Shown here in pieces: positions 26,682 to 34,316 of a stretch of 64,000 nucleotides of DNA. Origin of the DNA: Burkholderia sp. D-99 (GTDB lineage: Bacteria > Pseudomonadota > Gammaproteobacteria > Burkholderiales > Burkholderiaceae); assembly GCF_011605345.1 (NCBI RefSeq), contig NZ_JAAOXM010000011.1, positions 124,001-188,000 on the forward strand, written 5' to 3'. The translations under genes were made by a program, and so were the position numbers. Each line of letters begins with the position of its first letter. The stretch's first letter is position 1. Below the pieces are notes generated by a model. That model saw nothing but the letters and a program-made list of their open reading frames with translations. It did not search any database and had not been told where the DNA came from.

Positions 26682-27365
26682 ATGACCCTGCATATCGGCC
26701 TTCTCGTGTTTCCTGGTGTCCAGCAACTCGACCTCACCGGCCCGCACGATGTGCTCGCGTCGCTGCCCGGCGCAACCGTCCATCTGGTCTGGAAGACGCG
26801 CGACACCGTCGCGTCGAGCAGCGGGCTCGCGCTCGCGCCGACCTGCACGTTCGACGATTGCCCGCCGCTCGACGTGATCTGCATTCCGGGCGGCATCGGG
26901 ATCAACGAGTTGCTGCTCGATGCCGAAACGATCGCCTTCGTGCAGCAGCGCGCGGCCGCCGCGCGCTACGTGACGTCGGTCTGCACGGGTGCGCTGCTGC
27001 TCGGCGTAGCCGGCCTGCTGCGGGGGCGGCGCGCGACGACGCACTGGGCGTTCCACGCGCTGCTCGAACCGCTCGGCGCGGTGCCGGTGCGCGAGCGCGT
27101 GGTGCGCGACGGCAACCTGATCACGGGCGGCGGCGTCACGGCCGGCATCGACTTCGCATTGACGATCGCCGCGGAACTGGCCGGCGAAGAAGAAGCGCAG
27201 GCGATCCAGCTGCAGCTCGAATACGCGCCCGCGCCGCCGTTCGACGCCGGTTCGCCCGACACCGCGCCGGCAACGGTCGTCAAGCGCGTCACCGAACGCT
27301 CGGCGGCCGGCTTCGCGAAGCGCAAGGAGATAATCGAACGAGCGCTGCGCGCGATGTCGCTTTGA
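26682..27365 (+). CDS. DJ-1/PfpI enzyme, isonitrile hydratase-like
   Basis: A 227-residue protein beginning MTLHIGLLVFPGVQQLDLTGPHDVL, the text of the isonitrile hydratase (InhA) branch of the DJ-1/PfpI superfamily. Cys101 in TSVCTGALLL is at the expected nucleophile position, and the acidic partner near residue 15-20 is present. InhA hydrates isonitriles to N-substituted formamides; other members are proteases or glyoxalases, so the substrate remains inferred. Divergent from the GlxA-type regulator; a cupin gene follows 59 bases downstream on the same strand. Confidence 0.88.
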   Translation: MTLHIGLLVFPGVQQLDLTGPHDVLASLPGATVHLVWKTRDTVASSSGLALAPTCTFDDCPPLDVICIPGGIGINELLLDAETIAFVQQRAAAARYVTSVCTGALLLGVAGLLRGRRATTHWAFHALLEPLGAVPVRERVVRDGNLITGGGVTAGIDFALTIAAELAGEEEAQAIQLQLEYAPAPPFDAGSPDTAPATVVKRVTERSAAGFAKRKEIIERALRAMSL

Positions 27366-27424
27366 ATGCGGGAACGGGGAAATTGACGGAAAGACAACGC
27401 GCATTCGCGCCGGAGAACCCATTG

Positions 27425-27736
27425 ATGAACATCATCCGCAGCGCCACGTTCACCGCGGACCGCGCGTGGGGCGCGCTCGACATCGCGAACCTGAACGGCA
27501 TCACGGTCCGCCTGCACTGGACCGACCAGCCGTATCGATGGCACGTGAACGACGACGAGGAAGTGTTCGCGGTGCTCGACGGCCGCGTCGAGATGCGTTA
27601 TCGCGAAGCAGGCGTCGAGCACGCGACGGTGCTCGAAACGGGTGACGTGTTCCACGCGGCGGCCGGCACCGAGCACGTCGCGCACCCGCTCGGCGAAGCA
27701 CGCATCCTCGTGATCGAAACCGCAGGCAGCGTCTGA
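27425..27736 (+). CDS. Small cupin-domain protein
   Basis: A 103-residue single cupin. The first motif is WHVNDDEEVFAVLDGRVEMRY and the second HAAAGTEHVAHPLGEARILVIE; the histidines and glutamates that bind a metal are present in reduced form (H40-region, E45-region and H88/H91-region). It likely binds a small ligand or acts as a simple dioxygenase or isomerase. Its position right after the DJ-1/PfpI gene suggests one transcript and a shared pathway. Substrate unknown. Confidence 0.85.
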   Translation: MNIIRSATFTADRAWGALDIANLNGITVRLHWTDQPYRWHVNDDEEVFAVLDGRVEMRYREAGVEHATVLETGDVFHAAAGTEHVAHPLGEARILVIETAGSV

Positions 27737-27794
27737 CGGCCGGTGGCCGTGCGCCGGGGTCGCGCGGACGGCAAGCGCCTCCGCGCGGCGGGTT

Positions 27795-28079
27795 TCATCC
27801 GGTGATCGTCCCCGTGGCCTGCGACGCGATCAGCTTCGGCTGCGGCGTGCACAGGCACTGGCACAGGTCGTGTTCGAGCGCGACGACCTTGCCCATCACG
27901 GTCATCGTCCGCTCGCCGCCGTCGGAGACGATCACGCCCGGCGACTTGCAGGCGGCGCAGAATACCGGCGCGCCGAGATAGGCGAGTTCGCGTCCGTCGA
28001 ACGACGAATTGGCGATCCCGTCGAGCACGACGCCGCCGTGGTCGGTCGTGTCGCCCTTCAGAATGAATTTGCGGCTCAT
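27795..28079 (-). CDS. PAAR-domain protein (orphan)
   Basis: A 94-residue protein with the PAAR repeat layout: GDTTDHGGVVLDG near the start, GAPVFCAACKSPGVIVSDG in the middle and HDLCQCLCTP late, with His and Cys residues able to hold the zinc at the tip. PAAR proteins sharpen the VgrG spike of the type VI secretion system. No toxin domain is fused and no vgrG, hcp or immunity gene lies nearby, so it must pair with a spike encoded elsewhere. ATG at 28079 gives the standard MSRKFILKGD opening. Confidence 0.85.
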   Translation of the reverse strand: MSRKFILKGDTTDHGGVVLDGIANSSFDGRELAYLGAPVFCAACKSPGVIVSDGGERTMTVMGKVVALEHDLCQCLCTPQPKLIASQATGTITG

Positions 28080-28217
28080 GTGTCGGTTCTTCCCTCGGAA
28101 ATGCCGTGCAGCGCGGCAGCGCGGCCGCACATGGGCAATCGGAATCCGCCCGTCGATCGCGGGCGTGCCGCGAGCATATCACCGCTCGCGGCCGCCGCCT
28201 GCCGATCGCCGCGCCCG

Positions 28218-29420
28218 TCAGAACTTGTGCCGGATACCGATCCGCGCCTCGAACTGGCGGTCGTTCGCGGACGCGCCGGGGCCGTTGATCGCGGCAACCG
28301 CCGCGTGCCCCGTCGAATCAGTGCCCGATGCGCGCTGAAAGACGGCGGTCGCATACACGTCGGTGCGCTTCGACAGGAAATAGTCGAGCCCGGCCGCCAC
28401 CTGGTGGTAGGTCGCGCCGTCGCGGCCGTCCACGCCGCCGCCGCGCGTGTAGTCGTACGCAATGCCGCCGAACAGATAGGGCGTGAACTGGTAGCGCACG
28501 CTGGCCTCGACGTTGTTGAACACCGCGTTGCCGGACACGCCACCGGGGTTCGGCCCGGACGACAGGTCGCCGAGCCCGCGGAACGACGTGTTCGTATACA
28601 TCGCGCCGAGCGTCACCGCGCCGAACGCGTAGGTGCCGCCCGCCGCCGCGACCTGCAGCGTGCGCGCCGACGCATAGCCGGAATACACGGGCGACAGCAT
28701 GTTGTTGCCCGGCACGCCGCCGACGACCGGCGCGGGGCTGCCGGTCGTGCCGAAGAACGACACGTTCGGGTTGCGCGCATTCAGATAGCCGGCCGCGACC
28801 ACGAGCGGCCCGCGCGTGTAGCCGGCCGTCATCGACCACACCTGGTTGCGCGTCGCCGCGCCCGCGATGCCGCCCACACCGTACATGGCCGCGAAACGGA
28901 ATCCGCCATAGTCGTTGCTGGTGAACTTGATCGCGTTGTTGGTCGAGTTCGCGTTGTTCACGTTGTCGAGATCGCCGGGGTGCGCAACCATGTAGCCGCC
29001 GAACAGCGCGGCGGCCTCGAGCGGCCCGAGGAAGTCGACGTTGGTATCGTACTGGCGCCCGAGAGTGACGGTGCCGAACGGCCCCGACAGCCCGACGAAC
29101 GCCTTCTTGCCGAACATCAGCCCGCCTTGCCCGAGCTTGCCGGTGCTCGGGTCGAAGCCGTTCTCGAGCGTGAAGACAGCCGCCAGCCCGCCGCCGAGAT
29201 CCTCGACGCCGCGCAGCCCCCAGCGGCTCGCCTGCTGCACGCCGCCGAGCATGCGCCACGCCGGCTTGCCGCTCACGGTGCCGTTCGGGCCGGCGACCGC
29301 GAGGTTGCTCGTGTAGGTCAGCCCTTCGTCGATAATGCCGTACAGCGTCACGCTGCTCTGTGCGTGCGCCGCACCCGCGATCAGCGCGACGCCCGCGCCT
29401 GCCAACAGCCGTTTTTTCAT
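28218..29420 (-). CDS. Outer-membrane porin (Burkholderia OpcP/Omp38-like type)
   Basis: A 400-residue trimeric beta-barrel porin. Signal peptide MKKRLLAGAGVALIAGAAHAQ (cleavage after Ala20) and the mature start SSVTLYGIIDEGLTYTSN are those of the Burkholderiales general porins. The middle has the loop 3 type text and the protein ends in IRHKF, with the terminal Phe needed by the BAM complex. Many paralogues exist in this genus; specificity cannot be read. The amidase gene lies 116 bases upstream on the same strand. Confidence 0.93.
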   Translation of the reverse strand: MKKRLLAGAGVALIAGAAHAQSSVTLYGIIDEGLTYTSNLAVAGPNGTVSGKPAWRMLGGVQQASRWGLRGVEDLGGGLAAVFTLENGFDPSTGKLGQGGLMFGKKAFVGLSGPFGTVTLGRQYDTNVDFLGPLEAAALFGGYMVAHPGDLDNVNNANSTNNAIKFTSNDYGGFRFAAMYGVGGIAGAATRNQVWSMTAGYTRGPLVVAAGYLNARNPNVSFFGTTGSPAPVVGGVPGNNMLSPVYSGYASARTLQVAAAGGTYAFGAVTLGAMYTNTSFRGLGDLSSGPNPGGVSGNAVFNNVEASVRYQFTPYLFGGIAYDYTRGGGVDGRDGATYHQVAAGLDYFLSKRTDVYATAVFQRASGTDSTGHAAVAAINGPGASANDRQFEARIGIRHKF

Positions 29421-29536
29421 CGGAAGGTCTCCATTGCGCGGGTCGAATGGCAAAACGCAGGCGCGCGCGTCCCCCGCAGGCGCGCGGCCTGCTCCGGAGC
29501 AAACCGGAACGGTCAGGGGTAAATCGGGGAAGACGG

Positions 29537-31009
29537 CTAGCGCATCGCGTCGGCGACAACCGCCGGCGGGGCCCAGCGGCGGCCGGCCGCGACTTCGTAC
29601 GCGTGACCGAACTGCAGCACGCCCCAGTCGTCGCGATAGCGGCCGACGATCTGCATGCCGATCGGCAAACCGGTCGCGCCGAAGCCGCACGGCACCGACA
29701 GGATCGGCGCCTCGGTCGACGACAGGTACCAGCACACGCGCATCCAGTCGATGTATGACGTGCTCGCGGCCCCCTGCACATGCGCAGGCGAGCGCAGGTC
29801 GACGTCGAACGGCATCACCTGTGTCGTCGGCAGCACGTAGAACGCGTAGCGCTGCATGAACGCGCGCATCCGCTCGAACAGCCGCGTCTTGCGCACGAAC
29901 ATCCGGCCGAGATCGGCGGCCGTCAGCGACCGATGCAGCCGGTATTCATCGTGAATCTCGGGCTTCAGCGCCGCACGCTGCGCATCGTCGAACCCGTCGA
30001 CCAGCGTGCCGATCATCCATGCGCGCTCGATGCGGAACACGTCCTCGGCGTCCGACAGATCGGGATCGTCGAATTCGACTTCGCAGCCGAGCGCCGCGAA
30101 CACACGCGCCTGCGCATCGACCGCCCGCGCGATCTCCGGATCGACCGGCACGCCGGGCAGGCCGCGCGACATCGCGATGCGCGTGCCGCGGAAGTCGCGT
30201 TCGAGCGGCTGCGCGAAGCGCGCGCCCGGTTCCGCGAGTTCGGTCGCGGTCTCGCCGCTCGGCCCGGCGATCGCCGACAGCAGCAACGCGGTATCGGCCA
30301 CGTCGCGCGCCATCGGCCCGTCGACACCGAGCGTCGTCCAGCCGTTCAGGTCGGGCGCGCGCGGCACGCGGCCCGGCGACGGCCGCAATCCGACGACGTT
30401 GTTCCACGCGGCCGGGTTGCGCAGCGAACCGCCCATGTCGCTGCCGCACGCGAGCGGATTCATCCCGCACGCGAGCGCGGCCGCCGCGCCGCCGCTGCTG
30501 CCGCCCGCGGAACGCGTCAGGTCCCACGGGTTGCGCGTCGCGCCGAACACGTCGTTGAACGTATGCGACCCGGCGCCGAATTCGGGCGTGTTCGACTTGC
30601 CGATCATCAGCGCGCCGGCGCTCGCGCAGCGGCGCACGACGAGCGCGTCATGCAGCGGCACGTGATCGGCGAACAACGGCGAACCGTAGGTCGTGCGCAC
30701 GCCGCGCGTCGCGGTGAGATCCTTCTGCGACACCGGCAACCCGTGCAGCGGCCCCTGCCATTCGCCGCGCATCCAGCGGGCGTCGATGTCATGCGCACGG
30801 GCACGCAGCACGTCGGGATCGACGACGGTCACGAGCGCATTCACGCGCGGGTTGACCGTCGCGATCCGTGCGAGATGCGCATCGAGCAGGTCGCACGCGC
30901 TGATCCGCCGTGTCTTCAGCAGGTCGAGCATCGTGCGGGCGGACAGGTCGCACAGGTCGCCGGCCATGACATCGGCGGGCGGGGACGATAGCGAAACGGT
31001 GGCGGTCAT
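29537..31009 (-). CDS. Amidase (amidase signature family)
   Basis: A 490-residue amidase of the signature family. The catalytic triad is complete: Lys96 (VSQKDLTA), cis-Ser171 (GGSSGG) and nucleophile Ser195 (DMGGSLRNP). It hydrolyses a carboxamide to acid and ammonia; the substrate is not readable and may be an aryl- or alkyl-amide. It follows an MHS transporter gene 51 bases upstream on the same strand, and a LysR gene is divergent from that transporter, so the three form a probable uptake-and-hydrolysis unit. Length is normal (about 460-500). Confidence 0.93.
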   Translation of the reverse strand: MTATVSLSSPPADVMAGDLCDLSARTMLDLLKTRRISACDLLDAHLARIATVNPRVNALVTVVDPDVLRARAHDIDARWMRGEWQGPLHGLPVSQKDLTATRGVRTTYGSPLFADHVPLHDALVVRRCASAGALMIGKSNTPEFGAGSHTFNDVFGATRNPWDLTRSAGGSSGGAAAALACGMNPLACGSDMGGSLRNPAAWNNVVGLRPSPGRVPRAPDLNGWTTLGVDGPMARDVADTALLLSAIAGPSGETATELAEPGARFAQPLERDFRGTRIAMSRGLPGVPVDPEIARAVDAQARVFAALGCEVEFDDPDLSDAEDVFRIERAWMIGTLVDGFDDAQRAALKPEIHDEYRLHRSLTAADLGRMFVRKTRLFERMRAFMQRYAFYVLPTTQVMPFDVDLRSPAHVQGAASTSYIDWMRVCWYLSSTEAPILSVPCGFGATGLPIGMQIVGRYRDDWGVLQFGHAYEVAAGRRWAPPAVVADAMR

Positions 31010-31060
31010 ACGGTTCGTGGCGAAGAGGAAGGAAAGCGGGAAGGAAGGCGGCGGCAGCGG

Positions 31061-32377
31061 TCACGCATCGTGTTCGCTGCGATCCGATGCGAACGCGAGC
31101 GCGACGAGCGACAGCACGCCGCAGACGATCACGTACCACGCGGGCGCCGCCGGATTGCCGGTCGCGCCGATCATCCACGTGACGATGAACTGCGCGAAGC
31201 CGCCGAAGATCGACACGCCGCCCGCATACGCGATCGACAGCGCGGTGGCGCGCGTGCTCTTCGGGAACAGCTCGGCGAGGATCACGCCGTTCGCGCCGGC
31301 GTTGATCGAGTGCAGCGCGGCGAGCAGCATCACGACCGCGTACATCGTCGCAATCGACGGCACCGCGCGCATCAGCCAGAACCCCGGCAGGATCAGCACG
31401 GTCAGCGCGATGCGCGACCACAACGCGACGCGCTTGCTGCCGGTGCGATCCGACAGCCGCCCGCCGATCGGCGCGGCGACGAACATCACGGCGCCGGACA
31501 GGATCCCGCACCACAGCGCGGTGTCCATCGGCAGGTGCAGCACCTTGATCGCGTACGTCGACATGTAATACAGCACGATGAAGTGCGCGGCCGTGCCGCC
31601 GACCACGAGGCCGAGCGCGGTCAGCACGGCGCCGCCGTCACGCCGCAGCACGGTACCCAGCACCGCCGACGAACGCCGCGCGGCCGCGGCCGGCGCATGC
31701 TGCTCGATCGCGCTGAAGCGTGCGCGCAGGTAGAGGCCGATCGGCGCGATCAGCACGCCCAGCAGGAACGGCACGCGCCAGCCCCACGATTCGAGCGACG
31801 CGGTATCGAGGAAATACGACAGCAGGAAGCCGACGAACGAACCGGCCAGCGCCGCGGCACCCTGGCTCGCGAACTGCCAGCTCGTGTAGTAGCCGCGTTC
31901 GCCGGCCGGCGCGCGCTCGGCGAGCAGCGACGTCGATACGCCGACCTCGCCGCCGGCCGAAAAGCCCTGCAGCAGCCGCGCGGCGACGACCAGCACGGGC
32001 GCCGCGATACCGATCTGCGCATAGGTCGGCAGCACGCCGATCATCCCGGTGCCGATCGCCATCGTGACGAGCGTGAGGTTCATCGCGGGCACGCGGCCGA
32101 ACCGGTCGGCGACGAGCCCGATCACGACACCGCCGATCGGCCGCGCGATGAAGCCGACGCCGAAGGTCGCGACCGACATCAGCAACTGCTGCTGCGCGGA
32201 GACCGCGGGAAAGAACAGTTTGCCGAGCAGCACCGCGAAGAAACTGAACACGGTGAGATCGAAGAATTCGAGGCCGTTGCCGATCGTGATCGCGACAATC
32301 AGCTGACGATTGGACGGGGATGCGGCAACGTCGCCGACATGCCCGCCGAACATGCTGTCCGCTCGGGGCGCCTTCAT
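31061..32377 (-). CDS. MHS-family MFS transporter
   Basis: A 438-residue transporter of the metabolite:H+ symporter family. It has the first-helix signature GNGLEFFDLTVFSFFAVLLGK, the loop 2-3 motif VADRFGRVPAMN and 12 hydrophobic segments; the central LLQGFSAGGEVGVSTSLLAERAP is the family marker. It should import the substrate of the amidase encoded downstream or a related acid. A LysR gene is divergent at 32577 with a strong inverted repeat between them, suggesting substrate-dependent activation. Confidence 0.9.
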   Translation of the reverse strand: MKAPRADSMFGGHVGDVAASPSNRQLIVAITIGNGLEFFDLTVFSFFAVLLGKLFFPAVSAQQQLLMSVATFGVGFIARPIGGVVIGLVADRFGRVPAMNLTLVTMAIGTGMIGVLPTYAQIGIAAPVLVVAARLLQGFSAGGEVGVSTSLLAERAPAGERGYYTSWQFASQGAAALAGSFVGFLLSYFLDTASLESWGWRVPFLLGVLIAPIGLYLRARFSAIEQHAPAAAARRSSAVLGTVLRRDGGAVLTALGLVVGGTAAHFIVLYYMSTYAIKVLHLPMDTALWCGILSGAVMFVAAPIGGRLSDRTGSKRVALWSRIALTVLILPGFWLMRAVPSIATMYAVVMLLAALHSINAGANGVILAELFPKSTRATALSIAYAGGVSIFGGFAQFIVTWMIGATGNPAAPAWYVIVCGVLSLVALAFASDRSEHDA

Positions 32378-32490
32378 GAAGGTATGTCTCCGTACTGGTT
32401 ATGCGTGTCGTGTGCGCGGCCCGTTCGACGGCCTGCGCATGCAGTCTAGGCATTCAAAATACGCAGCCCGGAGCGACATTTTTCGATCGT

Positions 32491-32507
32491 GATAACGCAC
32501 GGTTATC
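32491..32507. promoter_or_regulatory. Perfect inverted repeat between transporter and LysR gene
   Basis: GATAAC (32491-32496), five bases, GTTATC (32502-32507). It lies 70 bases before the LysR start and 114 from the transporter start, in the right place for a LysR recognition site (T-N11-A type: TAACGCACGGTTA). Confidence 0.7.
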
Positions 32508-32576
32508 GCATGCTTTCCATGCGGAAACGCGGTGTAGGATACGAACGTCGCCACTGCCGCCGCGCCCCGCCTCGCC

Positions 32577-33494
32577 GTGAAACACCACCAGCTCCGGGCG
32601 CTTGCCGCCATCGCCGAACATGGCAGCCTGCGCGCGGCCGCGCGCGCGATCCACCTGTCGCAGCCCGCGCTGACGAAGGCGATCCGCGAACTCGAACTCG
32701 ATCTCGGCGTGCCGCTCGTCACGCGCAATGCGCGCGGCGCGCAGCTCACGCGTTTCGGCCAGGCCGTCTATGCACGCGCGCGGCTAATCCTTGCGGAGAT
32801 GCAGCACGCGCGCGACGACGTAATCCAGCTGTCGGGCGGCAAGGAAGGTGCGCTCGCCTGCGCGCTGACGCCGCTGATGTCGCTCGGCTTCCTGCCGGCC
32901 GCGCTCGACGCGTTCCGCCAGCGCATGCCGACGATCCGCCTCGACGTGCGCGAAGGATTTCTCGACACGGCGCTGCCGCGGCTGCGCGACGGCTCGCTCG
33001 ACTTCGTGATCGCGATCGTCGATGCGACTCGGCTGTCGCCGGAATTCACGTTCCGGCCGCTGCTCGAATCGGAACTGATCCTGATGACGCGCGCGAGCAA
33101 TCCGCTGCGTCACTGCACGTCGCTCGCGCAGTTGCAGGACGCGCAGTGGATCCTCAACACGTCGCCTGAAAGCATCGGCCGGCTGCTGCAGGACGTGTTC
33201 GTCTCGCACGGCTATCCGGCGCCGCAGCCGATCGTCGAATGCACGTCGTTCAGTGCGGCGTTTTCGCTGTCGGTGCACACCGACACCGTGTCGTGCGCGC
33301 CGAAGAGCTTTATGGAAGTCGACTGGATTCGCGAGCGGATGGTCGCGATCGACGTGGAGGAAACGATCCCGGCCGTGTCGGTCGGCGTGCTCACGCGCCG
33401 CGATGCGCTGAACACGATTGCCTGCGACTACCTGATCCACTGCTTCGTCGAAGCCGTGCGCCGGCACGATCACGCGACGCTGCTATGGCGGTAG
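32577..33494 (+). CDS. LysR-family regulator, divergent from amidase/transporter
   Basis: A 305-residue LysR regulator starting with GTG: MKHHQLRALAAIAEHGSLRAAARAIHLSQPALTKAIRELELDLGVPLVTRNARGAQLTRFG, the DNA-binding domain. The binding domain follows (from about 90), ending in YLIHCFVEAVRRH. Subgroup looks like aromatic/amide-catabolism LysR (TsaR/CbbR-like). It probably controls the divergent transporter-amidase pair through the inverted repeat at 32491-32507. Confidence 0.93.
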   Translation: MKHHQLRALAAIAEHGSLRAAARAIHLSQPALTKAIRELELDLGVPLVTRNARGAQLTRFGQAVYARARLILAEMQHARDDVIQLSGGKEGALACALTPLMSLGFLPAALDAFRQRMPTIRLDVREGFLDTALPRLRDGSLDFVIAIVDATRLSPEFTFRPLLESELILMTRASNPLRHCTSLAQLQDAQWILNTSPESIGRLLQDVFVSHGYPAPQPIVECTSFSAAFSLSVHTDTVSCAPKSFMEVDWIRERMVAIDVEETIPAVSVGVLTRRDALNTIACDYLIHCFVEAVRRHDHATLLWR

Positions 33495-33503
33495 CGCCGC
33501 CAT

Positions 33504-33896
33504 TCAGACGAACAGCGCGATGCACAGCGCGGCGCCACACAGATAGGTGCCGAGCGCACCGATGAAACGCACGGGATTCGGGCTGGCCATCGTCGGCCAT
33601 GCGAGCAATCCGACGACGAGCAGGCAGCGGCACGCGGTCGCCGCGACGATCAGCGCCAGGATCGCACGCGACGGATCATGGGCGCCGAAATAGAGAAACA
33701 GCACCGCGAGAAACGGTGCGTATTCGGCCGTGTTGCCGTGCGCGCGCACGATCTTGTGCAGCCCGTTCGCCGGGTCGGAGGCGCACCCGGATCCGGTGGT
33801 GCACCGAAAGCGTGTGACGGACACGACGAGCCCGAGCCCGAACAGCAGCAGGCCGAGGATGGCCGTGCAAACAAGCGCGACGGGATGGATCGGCAT
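33504..33896 (-). CDS. MAPEG-family membrane protein
   Basis: A 130-residue four-helix inner-membrane protein. The text RAHGNTAEYAPFLAVLFLYFGAH (about 49-71) is the MAPEG signature (membrane-associated eicosanoid and glutathione metabolism family), with the Arg-x-His-x-Asn-x-x-Glu motif that contacts glutathione. The last helix is PNPVRFIGALGTYLCGAALCIALF. Bacterial members may be glutathione transferases or peroxidases. It converges with the LysR gene, with only nine bases between their stops. Confidence 0.88.
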   Translation of the reverse strand: MPIHPVALVCTAILGLLLFGLGLVVSVTRFRCTTGSGCASDPANGLHKIVRAHGNTAEYAPFLAVLFLYFGAHDPSRAILALIVAATACRCLLVVGLLAWPTMASPNPVRFIGALGTYLCGAALCIALFV

Positions 33897-34316
33897 GGGA
33901 CTCCCGGCAAAAGCGGAAATGCGCCGCACATCCGGCGATCGTACCCGTGGCCGGCTCGCGCGGCTATCACGGAAACCCGCAGCATCGCCGTTCGCCGGAC
34001 ACAATTTTACGGTCGGGTTCCGATCCCAATTGTCGCTCCGCCGCACCGCACGAAACCGGTGCATTGCCCGCCTGCCCGGCCGTCCGGGCCTGCCCGCCGA
34101 CACGCCCGCCACGCGGATGCCTCGGCACGAAACGCGCAAACGTTGCCCTGCGACGGCATGCACCGCCGCAACGCAACGCGGGTTACAGCGCGTCACAGGC
34201 ACGCACGTTGCGTCGACGCATCTCGGTAGTCAACGCCCTTGGCAGCCCGCTGCGGAGGACTACACTAATCCTTAATGGGGTGCGGCCGGAGCCCGCGCCT
34301 TCAGGGAGACGCCGCC
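33897..34316. other. Non-coding region between MAPEG and PBP-like genes
   Basis: No gene supported. It is the divergent promoter region of the two genes. A loose ACAATT/AATTGT pair (about 34000-34055) was seen but has a long loop. Nothing else stands out. Confidence 0.4.
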
